A stretch of 6,819 nucleotides of DNA from positions 3,998 through 10,816 of the forward strand of contig JAOZSS010000072.1 of assembly GCA_029939545.1 (NCBI GenBank). Reading direction: 5' to 3'. The stretch is from Kiritimatiellia bacterium (GTDB taxonomy: Bacteria; Verrucomicrobiota; Kiritimatiellia; UBA8416; JABMPJ01). A program made the translations under genes and the position numbers. Shown one piece after another: positions 1 through 6,562 of this stretch; positions within the stretch are counted from its first letter, which is position 1; every line of letters starts with the position of its first letter. The notes beneath the pieces are model-generated. The model saw nothing but the letters and a program-made list of their open reading frames with translations. It made no database searches and was not told where the DNA came from.

Positions 1-295
1 AGTAGGCATCCTTGACGCTCAGGTCACTCTTGCCCATATCCCACTGAAACTTGCCCTTCCAATCTTCGTGGACACTGCCCTCGATATAGGGGCGCAGACG
101 GCGAAAGAGCAGCTCATCGCTCAACGAGCCGCCATCCGGATTCTCTGAGTGGTATTGGAGTTGGATGCGACCGCCCAGGTTCAGATAGTCCCCATCCTCA
201 TTCACGTACATCACACCCCCTGCCTCGGCAGTGGTGCCCGCGATGATGCTCAGTAGCATGCTCGCGCCCAGGGTTATTGCAGCGGCTCTTTTCAT
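1..295 (-). CDS. Phosphate-selective porin O/P-like outer-membrane protein, 5' part only
   Basis: The gene starts at ATG 293-295 and runs off the left edge, leaving 98 codons. Residues 1-25 form a signal peptide: MKR, a hydrophobic stretch at about 4-20, and a likely cleavage after AEA at 23-25. The mature start has the look of a porin O/P family barrel: a short strand ending in LNLGGRIQLQYH (38-49), a turn, then FRRLRPYIEG (64-73) and WKGKFQWDMGKS (79-90) with the VKDAY ending typical of the family. Members are outer-membrane trimers; Pseudomonas OprP takes up phosphate and OprO polyphosphate. Substrate choice cannot be read from this fragment, because the lysine-rich pore residues would lie further in. 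The phosphate role is inferred from the neighbours: phoBR lies just upstream and an 11-bp phased array like the one before phoB precedes this gene. It could also be a general porin of the same fold. Confidence 0.85.
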   Translation of the reverse strand, partial: MKRAAAITLGASMLLSIIAGTTAEAGGVMYVNEDGDYLNLGGRIQLQYHSENPDGGSLSDELLFRRLRPYIEGSVHEDWKGKFQWDMGKSDLSVKDAY

Positions 296-302
296 GGAGC
301 GT

Positions 303-308
303 CTCCTC
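303..308 (-). promoter_or_regulatory. Ribosome binding site of the porin gene
   Basis: GAGGAG lies 7 bases before the ATG at 295 on the minus strand. It is a strong Shine-Dalgarno match at the right distance, and it fixes this start together with the signal peptide that follows. Confidence 0.8.
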
Positions 309-343
309 TCTTTGTTTGCGCCCGACAAGGGCTCTGACAACAG

Positions 344-362
344 CGTCCTGTCTTTCAGGACG
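344..362 (-). other. Perfect 7-bp hairpin in the porin leader
   Basis: CGTCCTG at 344-350 and CAGGACG at 356-362 are perfect inverted repeats around a 5-base loop. Read on the minus strand, the hairpin lies between the phased array (385-428) and the porin ribosome binding site, so it is probably in the 5' untranslated leader. No T-run follows it, so it is not a standard intrinsic terminator for phoR. It could be an mRNA-stabilising or regulatory stem, or a dyad bound by a protein. Its role is unknown. Confidence 0.45.
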
Positions 363-384
363 TGGCCATGGTGCAAAACCACCA

Positions 385-428
385 TTAGGACGTGATGAGA
401 GGATCGTTAGGATTAGGTGAGAATCCGC
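385..428 (-). promoter_or_regulatory. Probable PhoB operator (divergent Pho box) of the porin gene
   Basis: Read in porin orientation, four 11-base units follow without gaps: GCGGATTCTCA, then CCTAATCCTAA, then CGATCCTCTCA, then TCACGTCCTAA. Their 3' halves alternate TCTCA and CCTAA in exact 11-bp phase. PhoB-type regulators bind head-to-tail direct repeats spaced by 11 bp, one per helical turn, so two units per dimer would give two sites. The same first two cores, TCTCA then TCCTAA, open the array before phoB. The array ends 89 bases before the porin ATG and begins 38 bases after the phoR stop. I cannot point to a convincing -10 hexamer downstream. The phase and the repetition are seen directly; PhoB binding is inferred. 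Confidence 0.65.
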
Positions 429-466
429 CGACGAAACCGAGGCGCTCCGCGTGGGGTGTAACCGGT

Positions 467-2254
467 CTACGGCGTGAGGTGAGGAAGGCGGATCGTGAAT
501 GTGCTGCCCCGGCCCAGCGTGCTTTCCACATCCACTGAGCCGTCGTGAAGCAAGGCAACATGGCGCACGATAGAGAGCCCGAGGCCGGTGCCGCCCTGCT
601 GGCGACTACGGCCCGCATCGACACGGTAGAACCGCTCGAACACTCGCGAGAGATGCACCGGTTCGATACCAGCCCCCTCATCGGTCACACGAATTGTGGT
701 GGCCTCATCGTCCGCTGATGCCGCCATGGTCACGTTGCCGCCGGCCTCACTGAACTTGATGGCGTTATCCACCAGGTTCAATACGGCCTGCTCAAGCAGG
801 GGCGCATTGACTGATGCCTGTAGGGCCTCGTCACACTCGACGACGAGAGCTACTTTCCGAGCATCGGCCTGCGGCTGACACAAGGCGACGACCTGCTCCA
901 AAACGGACAACAGAGGCTGCTGTTCCCGCGACCCGACCGCAACGCCCCCCTCGTGCTCGAGGCGTGCCAGTGAAAGCAAGTCACCTATCAGGCTCTCGAG
1001 GCGCATCACCTGGCGGCTGACGATATCGAGAAACCTTTCGCGCTGTTCCGGCTCTTCGGCCGCGCCATCACGCAACGTTTCAATGAAGCCGCGAATGGTG
1101 GTTACAGGCGTCTTGAGCTCATGCGTCACGTTGGCGACAAAATCCTTGCGAACTTTCTCCAGGTGCCGCAGCTGCGTGATGTCGTTCAACACCACCAGGG
1201 CGCCCATGCGCTGTCCGTCGGCCCCACGCAGAACGGTGCCATGCGCCTGTAGACACTGGCGCTCCGTTCCTGCGGTCATGGGCAGCACGATTTCACGCAC
1301 AAGGGGTTCGCCACTCTTGGCGGCCTCGCGGGCAAAGCCCTGCAGATCATGATTGCGCACGACTTCCTGCAGACTGCGTCCGCGCGCCGTATCGCGTGCC
1401 GCATGGAGCAGCCTCGCTGCGGCGCGGTTGAGATGGATGACCTTCTCGTCCATATCCACAGCAATGACGCCCTCGGCCATGCTCGCAAATACCGCCTCGC
1501 GCTCATTGCGCTGTGACTGTTGTTCGGCCATACGCTGCTCAAGCTGGTCCGCCATCCGGTTAAGCGATTCGGCCAGCGACACCATCTCGTAGGAGCCCTG
1601 CACATGCATGCGGGCCGACAAATCGCCCTCGGCCAGCGATTCGGCCCCGCGCTTCATCGTCTCGAGCGGATCACAGATACGCCTCGTCAATACCCATGCC
1701 AAGATGGTGGCAAGCAGACAGATTATCCCTGCCATCAGACCGATTCGGACCGTGTTGGCCCGCAACATTGCGTCAATAGCCGACAGCGACAGTGCCACGC
1801 GAACCACCCCCACGTTACGACCGCCATCGCGCACATCGTAGCCCACATACATCATGTTCTGGCGCAGTGTTTGGCTGTAGCGGACGGAACGGCCGGTGCC
1901 GCTGCGCAGTGCGTCACGCACCTCCGGCCGGTCGGCATGGTTATCCATCTGCGCCGGATCCCGGTGCGAATCCCCTACCACCTGCCCATCGGGGGCCATG
2001 ACCGTGATGCGGGCGTCCATCGCTCGCCCGAGTCGCTTGCAGTCGGCATCTATCGCCAGACCACTGCGCAATCCCCTGTCATGCTTCACGCAGTCGGCCA
2101 CAAGCATGCTGCGGGCCTCGAGATCGTCGGCCAGGTGCCGCAGGTAGAAGCTTCTTCCCGAACGTAAGGCGTGAACCACCACCAGCACCACGGAGAGAAC
2201 CGTCACAATCAGGTAAGCCCCCATGACCTGCCAGAAGAGCCGCCTTCTACGCAT
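467..2254 (-). CDS. phoR: Phosphate regulon sensor histidine kinase PhoR
   Basis: A protein of 595 residues that should sit in the inner membrane and phosphorylate PhoB when phosphate is scarce. Order of parts: transmembrane helix 1 (about 7-30); a periplasmic domain (about 31-167) holding a PDC-like stretch, ITVMAPDGQVVGDS at 83-96, then DNHADRP at 104-110; transmembrane helix 2 (168-190); HAMP (190-242); PAS (250-360); HisKA with phospho-acceptor His378 in VTHELKTP; and the ATPase domain with N box Asn497, G1 box DEGAGI (525-530), F box FERFYR (539-544) and G2 box GGTGLGL (554-560). All catalytic motifs are intact. The large periplasmic domain resembles the Bacillus/deltaproteobacterial type of PhoR, not the E. 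coli one, which has almost no periplasmic part. The ATG at 2252-2254 is chosen over an in-frame extension to 2365, which would lie inside phoB and lacks the clear ribosome site. It overlaps phoB by 8 bases. Confidence 0.9.
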   Translation of the reverse strand: MRRRRLFWQVMGAYLIVTVLSVVLVVVHALRSGRSFYLRHLADDLEARSMLVADCVKHDRGLRSGLAIDADCKRLGRAMDARITVMAPDGQVVGDSHRDPAQMDNHADRPEVRDALRSGTGRSVRYSQTLRQNMMYVGYDVRDGGRNVGVVRVALSLSAIDAMLRANTVRIGLMAGIICLLATILAWVLTRRICDPLETMKRGAESLAEGDLSARMHVQGSYEMVSLAESLNRMADQLEQRMAEQQSQRNEREAVFASMAEGVIAVDMDEKVIHLNRAAARLLHAARDTARGRSLQEVVRNHDLQGFAREAAKSGEPLVREIVLPMTAGTERQCLQAHGTVLRGADGQRMGALVVLNDITQLRHLEKVRKDFVANVTHELKTPVTTIRGFIETLRDGAAEEPEQRERFLDIVSRQVMRLESLIGDLLSLARLEHEGGVAVGSREQQPLLSVLEQVVALCQPQADARKVALVVECDEALQASVNAPLLEQAVLNLVDNAIKFSEAGGNVTMAASADDEATTIRVTDEGAGIEPVHLSRVFERFYRVDAGRSRQQGGTGLGLSIVRHVALLHDGSVDVESTLGRGSTFTIRLPHLTP

Positions 2255-2957
2255 GGTTGTCCTCCGGGTCAGCGGCCGCACGGAAGCGATAGCCCACGCC
2301 GCGCACGGTTTCGATACAGTCGCGATCATCGCCCAGCTTCTTGCGCAAGCCCACGATCTGCACATCGACCGAGCGATCGGTCACCGGGTAATCCTCGCCT
2401 TTGACGGCATCCACGATCTGGTAGCGCGTGAAGACGATACCGGGGCGCCGGGCTAGGAACTCCAATACACGGAACTCAGTCAGGGTAAGATCGAGCACCT
2501 CGCCTGCGATCGTGACACGGTGACGACCGGCGTCGATCTCAATGCCACCCCGGCGGATGGTGTCGCCGGTCTCAGGGCTAGCTGCACGGCGCCGCAACAG
2601 GGCTCGCACACGTGCCAGCAGCACCCGCGGACTGAATGGCTTGGTCATATAGTCGTCAGCTCCGAGCTCCAAGCCTGTCACAATATCGGCTTCGTCATCC
2701 TTGGCTGTCAGCATCAGGACAGGGACAGTACGCGACCGGTCCGACGCACGCAACTCGCGACAGACACTCAAACCGTCGATGCCCGGCAGCATAAGGTCGA
2801 GAATCACAAGGTCAGGAATGTCTTTGACCACAGACTCAAGAGCGGCTTCGCCGCTTCCTGCGCACGTCACCCTGTACGACTCCTTTTCCAGGTTGTATCG
2901 GATCAGTTCCTGGATGTCTTCTTCGTCCTCAACAACGAGTATGCGTTCTTGCGCCAT
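2247..2957 (-). CDS. phoB: Phosphate regulon response regulator PhoB (OmpR/PhoB family)
   Basis: A 236-residue cytoplasmic DNA-binding protein, the usual length for PhoB. The receiver domain (about 4-120) has the acidic pair Asp11/Glu12, phospho-acceptor Asp54 in ILDLMLPG, Thr84 in LMLTAK and Lys106 in YMTKP. The winged-helix output domain (about 135-227) contains the recognition helix TDRSVDVQIVGLRKKLG (193-209) and ends in ETVRGVGYRF. By position, the His and Arg found in E. coli PhoB as VDVHIRRLRK are here Gln200 and Gly203, which fits the altered operator sequence next to the gene. The ATG at 2955-2957 is chosen because GGGAGGA sits 4 bases before it; an in-frame GTG at 2996 would add 13 unlikely residues. 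The assignment as PhoB and not another OmpR-family regulator rests on the PhoR-type partner, the porin and the phased repeats. Confidence 0.9.
   Translation of the reverse strand: MAQERILVVEDEEDIQELIRYNLEKESYRVTCAGSGEAALESVVKDIPDLVILDLMLPGIDGLSVCRELRASDRSRTVPVLMLTAKDDEADIVTGLELGADDYMTKPFSPRVLLARVRALLRRRAASPETGDTIRRGGIEIDAGRHRVTIAGEVLDLTLTEFRVLEFLARRPGIVFTRYQIVDAVKGEDYPVTDRSVDVQIVGLRKKLGDDRDCIETVRGVGYRFRAAADPEDNHA
2261..2265 (-). promoter_or_regulatory. Ribosome binding site of phoR, inside phoB
   Basis: GGAGG lies 6 bases before the ATG at 2254 and within the last codons of phoB. It decides the phoR start and suggests that ribosomes finishing phoB can restart directly on phoR. Confidence 0.8.
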
Positions 2958-2961
2958 GCCA

Positions 2962-2968
2962 TCCTCCC
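2962..2968 (-). promoter_or_regulatory. Ribosome binding site of phoB
   Basis: GGGAGGA lies 4 bases before the ATG at 2957. It selects this ATG over the upstream in-frame GTG at 2996. Confidence 0.8.
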
Positions 2969-3013
2969 TGGGTCTGTATACCCGATAGGCGGACACATTG
3001 CATCACTTGATTG

Positions 3014-3057
3014 TTTGGATCGGGTTAGGATGGGGTTAGGAGTGAGTGAGATAATGC
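3014..3057 (-). promoter_or_regulatory. Probable PhoB autoregulatory operator (divergent Pho box) of phoBR
   Basis: Read in phoB orientation, four gapless 11-base units follow: GCATTATCTCA, then CTCACTCCTAA, then CCCCATCCTAA, then CCCGATCCAAA. Units two and three share the exact core TCCTAA, unit four has TCCAAA and unit one has TCTCA. The spacing matches PhoB/PhoP operators, which use 11-bp direct repeats, but the core is not the E. coli CTGTCAT. The array ends 56 bases before the phoB ATG. Its first base is also the last base of the upstream gene's stop codon. TATACA at 2975-2980 could be a -10 element, though it lies farther from the array than in E. coli Pho promoters. Autoregulation of phoB is well known in other bacteria; here it is inferred. 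Confidence 0.7.
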
Positions 3058-3653
3058 TACGGCTGGCGTGGCAGTGTCATTTCCCGGCGCCACGCGTTCT
3101 GGAGCCGGCTCAGGGCCCACTCATAGTGCGCAGAGCCTTTGACCCAGTCAAGTTCGTCTGAGGCGCGGTCGAAATCGCCCATACTCGCATAGAGATCCAC
3201 AAGAACCGCGTGGTTGTAGGGCTCCCAGAAGTGCCACTTGACATACCTTGCCCAACTTGCTGCAGCCGCCGCGGGATCGCGCCGCTCAAGCAGGCGGGCC
3301 TTCAGAAAATGAAGCGGGCCGCTGAAGTGGTTGAGCGCCAGTCCCACATCCGTCCAGTTCTCGGCGGCCCGGCAGCGACGGTCACGCTGCTCGCCACGCA
3401 CCTCACTGCGGCCATAGAAGGCCTGTTCGGCAGCCCACGTGCAGAAGCGGTAGTTGTGCGGATAGAGTCGGTGCCCCTTCTCGATGGAACGGAGAATAGA
3501 GGGCAGATCATCTCGACCGCCGCCAAACTTAGCGTAGTGATAGAGCCAGTGAGCGCAGGAAGCGCGCCAGGCATAGTGCGCACCGAATATGCCAAGGGTT
3601 ATCAGAAGCGCACCACCACAGGTGCGCCAGGTTGTGCCCTTTTTCGACCTCAT
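3057..3653 (-). CDS. Membrane-anchored TPR-like protein of an exopolysaccharide operon, function unknown
   Basis: A 198-residue protein I do not recognise as a named family. A basic N-terminus (MRSKK) is followed by one hydrophobic segment at about 11-29, probably a membrane anchor. The rest is helical with TPR-like spacing: a helix pair around 47-80 (GHRLYPHNYRFCTWAAE), one around 104-140 (GPLHFLKARLLERRDP) and one around 145-188 (YNHAVLVDLYASMGDFDRA). It is rich in Trp, His, Tyr and Arg. The pattern resembles TPR tails attached to some O-antigen ligase/polymerase (Wzy) proteins, so it may be a helper of polysaccharide assembly; that is a guess. The start shares one base with the upstream stop (TGATG), with no clear ribosome site, which suggests coupled translation. 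A GTG at 3656 adding one residue is the alternative. Confidence 0.7.
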   Translation of the reverse strand: MRSKKGTTWRTCGGALLITLGIFGAHYAWRASCAHWLYHYAKFGGGRDDLPSILRSIEKGHRLYPHNYRFCTWAAEQAFYGRSEVRGEQRDRRCRAAENWTDVGLALNHFSGPLHFLKARLLERRDPAAAAASWARYVKWHFWEPYNHAVLVDLYASMGDFDRASDELDWVKGSAHYEWALSRLQNAWRREMTLPRQP

Positions 3654-4381
3654 CACATCCAGCGGCGCGGCACGATAATGGTGTCGTTAGCCTTAATCAA
3701 TGGGTCAGGGTCTTTGCCATCCTCGATGTCGTCTGCATCGAAAACCATGTCAGCTTGTCCCCGCCTAACCTTGACCTTTGAGCGCTTGGCATAGTCGGTA
3801 TATCCACCGGCGGTTGTAATGGCCTGAACCAGCGTAACGTCACCAGAGATAGGGAAGCTTCCGGGGCGCTTCACCTCACCACGCACGTAGTAGCTTCCAG
3901 CGTCAGCCACCATGATGACGTCAAGCTTCCGGTAGTAGCCGCCATCAATGTATGCCTTCTTGATCGTATCTTCGGCCTGGGACGTGCTCATTCCTGCAAC
4001 CCTGATCTTGCCAATGAGGGGCAACGTGACGTAGCCGACCGCGTCGACCTCCTCGCGCATATCTTCCGGTCGAGGAATGTTCCTCAAGTAGATAGTGATT
4101 CCGTCGCCGCGCACCAGCACCTCGCCCACCCCACTGTAGTCTCTGACATGACCCGCTGTGACCGGGTCCACGGCCCCCGTGTTGGCCTCAAGCGAAACCT
4201 CGGACGCTGGTGAGGCAGCAGGAGCAGCCGCGTAAGCCCACTCCCACGGGCGTCTCTGCGAACCATCCGGCCGATAGCGGGTCAGTCTTTGGTTTCCAGA
4301 TGAACTGTCAGCACAGCCGCTAAGGCAGAGTGCCGCCACAACGATAAGTGAACCCGTAAGAAACCACCGACCTATCTTCAT
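3653..4381 (-). CDS. wza: Wza-like polysaccharide export lipoprotein
   Basis: A 242-residue outer-membrane export channel subunit for polysaccharide. Residues 1-23 form a lipoprotein signal with lipobox LSGC and lipidated Cys23. A low-complexity Ala/Pro/Ser linker (50-62) follows. The polysaccharide-export domain spans about 86-160, with the characteristic VDAVGYVTLPLIGKIRVAG (112-130) and a helix that begins with the family's Leu/Met-T-x-x-Q/E-A pattern (MSTSQAED). One SLBB-like domain follows at about 163-238: YYVRGEVKRPGSFP, then TLVQAITTAGGYTDYA, ending in NDTIIVPRR. It is shorter than E. coli Wza (379 residues), having one SLBB and no C-terminal amphipathic helix domain, so pore formation may rely on a separate barrel such as the one at 6625-6819. 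The start overlaps the kinase gene by 4 bases (ATGA). The symbol denotes family, not proven orthology. Confidence 0.88.
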   Translation of the reverse strand: MKIGRWFLTGSLIVVAALCLSGCADSSSGNQRLTRYRPDGSQRRPWEWAYAAAPAASPASEVSLEANTGAVDPVTAGHVRDYSGVGEVLVRGDGITIYLRNIPRPEDMREEVDAVGYVTLPLIGKIRVAGMSTSQAEDTIKKAYIDGGYYRKLDVIMVADAGSYYVRGEVKRPGSFPISGDVTLVQAITTAGGYTDYAKRSKVKVRRGQADMVFDADDIEDGKDPDPLIKANDTIIVPRRWM

Positions 4382-6549
4382 ACCTGCTCTACCTCAGATG
4401 GTTTGGCCTGCTTCTTACGCCCTGATTCTTTCTTCTCGTCATGCGGATAATTGTAGTAGTGCTGGTGATAGTAGTAGTAGGCGTAGTCGCGCGAAATGTT
4501 GATGTTGTTTAAGACTACGCCCAGCAGGTTGCCTCCGAAGTTCTCAACCATTTCCTTGGCACGTGCCGACAGCGCGCGCGGATACTTGCGGTGCTGGATA
4601 ACAAGAAGCACACCGTCCACCTCGCGTGTCAGAAGCGAGGCATCGCTCACGCCGATAATCGGCGGAGAATCAAAGAACACGAAGTCATAGCGTTCCTTCA
4701 GCTCTGTAACCACCTCGCGCATGCGCTCCGTAGCAATCAAGCCGTGCACACCAGTGGCTAGCTTTCCGCTCGGGAGCAGGTCCATGTTCGGCTCAGGTGA
4801 CTTCTGAATGCAGTCGTCCAGTTCCGCATCGCCTACCAGAACGTTCGCGAGGCCGGGCCGATTGCTGACGCCCAGGATCTTGTGTTGGCGAGGACGATGC
4901 AGGTCGGAATCGACAATAATCACGCGGTCGCCAAGCTGCGACGAGATATAGGCGAGGTTGAAAAGGGTCAGCGACTTTCCTTCGCCAACGCTGGCGCTGG
5001 TCACGCAGACGCTCTTGCCGCCAACCGCATGCTTGGAGAATCGCACGTTCGTGCGCAGTACACGGTAGGCTTCGGCATGCCCCGCTTCGGCCTGCGTCTC
5101 GATCAGCGGCTTAACTTTCTGAGGAATCACACCGAGGACCGTGGTCTCCATGAACTGCTCGATGTCGTCAATGGTTTTGATCGACGTATCGAGATACTCC
5201 ACGAAGTAGGCCAATCCCACACCCGCGAAGAGACCCACCAGGACGCTCAAGACGATATTCATCACCGGCCGCGGCCGCACCTGGTCACGATGTGAAGACG
5301 CCTTGGCTGGTTCGACCCGCTCCACGGTGGTACGAGGAATACGCATTTCTATCCGCTCCTGCGCGTAGCGAAGCTCCAGCGCTTCGAGGACGCGGCGCTG
5401 GTGCTCCATGTCGGCCTTGGCTACCTCGTACTCCAGGTAGCCCTCGCCTTCCTGCACCCGGTCGCTAACCTTGGTTTCCTCCAGCATCTCTTCCAATGCG
5501 GTCATTTGGGCCTTGGCGCGGTCGTACTCGGCCTCAACGCCGGTGCGCAGGCCACCGAGCCCATCGGCGATTTTCCCGCCCAACTCCTCGATTGTTGATC
5601 GTACGCGAATCAGGTCAGGATGATTCTCGCCCAGCGCATCATTCATCCGACCGAACTCTACCTCGGCCTCACGCTTATCCGCCACCAACTTGACCAGTCC
5701 GGCGTCTTGCACGAGGTACGGGAATGCGCCGAGGAGTTCCTCCATGCTGAGAGCCTTCACCCTGTCGAAGAGCGCTTTCTTCGCTTCCATCTCCATGCGT
5801 AGATTGATACGCGCCTGCTCAAGCTGGGTGACACTCATCTTGGTCAGCTCGCTGTCGCTGCCGCCGTAGTAGCTGACAATCGTGAGCTTGTGTTTCTGGA
5901 GAATCCGACTGACGTCCTGTTCCGCCTTGGTTACGAGATGGCGCTGATCCTGGAGCGACTCGTACAGCGCCGCCAGCGCCCGTTCGGTCGTGTCACGCGT
6001 ACGGCGGATGGTAATATCGCGGTAGGCCGTGGCCATCTCATTCGCGATATCCGCCGCCATCTGGGGAGCGGTTCCCTTGGGCTCATCCATGTAGATCTGG
6101 ATCTCGATCAGGTTCGTATCGCGGTACTGCTGCACCTTCATTCGCCTGGCCACCAGCTTGTAGGTCTGCTCGATACTCTCCTCTCCCAGCGTATCGTAGT
6201 AGCCGTAGGCGCGTCCGAGGATTTCATTCAGATTAAGGCGACGGACCACTTCCTCAATGACGGGACCGGACTGGATGATCTCAAACTGGGTCCGAAGGAA
6301 GAGTGGATCGAAACGCATCATCTCCTGCGTAAAGACTGGGAGGTCGGGACGCTCCTCTTCCACCTTGATGACACAAGAGGACATGTAGACCTTTTTCATC
6401 GAAAAGGTCACCAGCACCCCCGCGAGGATCACGAGGAGCGCTACGGCAATGACAATCTCTTTGCGCGCTACAACTACACGCCAATAGTCCAGGAAGTGAA
6501 GGCTCTCCTGTTGATGTTGCTGCGCCATGATGTGTTTAACCTGTCCCAT
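4378..6549 (-). CDS. wzc: Wzc-type polysaccharide co-polymerase fused to a BY-family tyrosine kinase
   Basis: A 723-residue inner-membrane protein that controls chain length and export of exopolysaccharide. The Wzz-like domain starts with transmembrane helix 1 (about 32-51). A long periplasmic coiled-coil region (about 183-405) and a GNVR-like segment lead to transmembrane helix 2 (about 430-450). The cytoplasmic kinase has the interaction motif EAYRVLR (493-499, EX2RX2R), Walker A SASVGEGKS with Lys525, Walker A' VIIVDSDLHRP with Asp547 and Asp549, and Walker B FVFFDSPP with Asp627. The C-terminus holds eight tyrosines within 689-701, the autophosphorylation cluster, followed by a Lys/Glu-rich tail. 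All kinase motifs are intact. In this family, cycles of tyrosine phosphorylation and dephosphorylation control oligomer state and polymer export. The start is uncertain: ATG 6549 has no ribosome site, and ATG 6528 (seven residues shorter) has only a distant GGGACAGG. The symbol denotes family. Confidence 0.9.
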   Translation of the reverse strand: MGQVKHIMAQQHQQESLHFLDYWRVVVARKEIVIAVALLVILAGVLVTFSMKKVYMSSCVIKVEEERPDLPVFTQEMMRFDPLFLRTQFEIIQSGPVIEEVVRRLNLNEILGRAYGYYDTLGEESIEQTYKLVARRMKVQQYRDTNLIEIQIYMDEPKGTAPQMAADIANEMATAYRDITIRRTRDTTERALAALYESLQDQRHLVTKAEQDVSRILQKHKLTIVSYYGGSDSELTKMSVTQLEQARINLRMEMEAKKALFDRVKALSMEELLGAFPYLVQDAGLVKLVADKREAEVEFGRMNDALGENHPDLIRVRSTIEELGGKIADGLGGLRTGVEAEYDRAKAQMTALEEMLEETKVSDRVQEGEGYLEYEVAKADMEHQRRVLEALELRYAQERIEMRIPRTTVERVEPAKASSHRDQVRPRPVMNIVLSVLVGLFAGVGLAYFVEYLDTSIKTIDDIEQFMETTVLGVIPQKVKPLIETQAEAGHAEAYRVLRTNVRFSKHAVGGKSVCVTSASVGEGKSLTLFNLAYISSQLGDRVIIVDSDLHRPRQHKILGVSNRPGLANVLVGDAELDDCIQKSPEPNMDLLPSGKLATGVHGLIATERMREVVTELKERYDFVFFDSPPIIGVSDASLLTREVDGVLLVIQHRKYPRALSARAKEMVENFGGNLLGVVLNNINISRDYAYYYYHQHYYNYPHDEKKESGRKKQAKPSEVEQV
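4391..4395 (-). promoter_or_regulatory. Ribosome binding site of the Wza-like gene
   Basis: GAGGT lies 9 bases before the ATG at 4381 and inside the end of the kinase gene. It supports independent or coupled re-initiation at the ATGA overlap. Confidence 0.6.
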
Positions 6550-6562
6550 TTTTTCATCGAAA

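Noticed and set aside
344..466. Intrinsic terminator after phoR
   Set aside because: The only strong hairpin (344-362) has no T-run and lies downstream of the presumed porin operator, so it more likely belongs to the porin leader.
1520..2167. Plus-strand open frame of 215 codons, rich in His and Arg
   Set aside because: Antisense to phoR, with composition typical of a shadow frame and no domain.
2255..2365. In-frame extension of phoR by 37 residues
   Set aside because: It lies inside phoB in another frame, has no hydrophobic or conserved content, and the ATG at 2254 has its own GGAGG and directly precedes the first membrane helix.
2958..2996. In-frame GTG extension of phoB to 2996
   Set aside because: The ATG at 2957 has GGGAGGA four bases upstream and begins the conserved receiver start; the 13 extra residues are not typical of PhoB.
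3014..3057. CRISPR or mobile-element end as an explanation of the repeats
   Set aside because: Units are only 11 bp with no unique spacers, no terminal inverted repeats and no nearby cas or transposase gene; the phase fits operator sites.
3653..3656. GTG at 3656 as start of the TPR-like gene
   Set aside because: The ATG at 3653 gives the common TGATG coupled start; the difference is one residue, so this remains only a mild preference.
3210..3794. Plus-strand open frame of 194 codons
   Set aside because: Crosses two minus-strand genes that have coupled starts and recognisable features; no domain or ribosome site seen.
4445..4486. GTA/GTAGTAG microsatellite-like repeat
   Set aside because: It is the coding sequence of the kinase's tyrosine cluster; the repetition follows from repeated Tyr codons.
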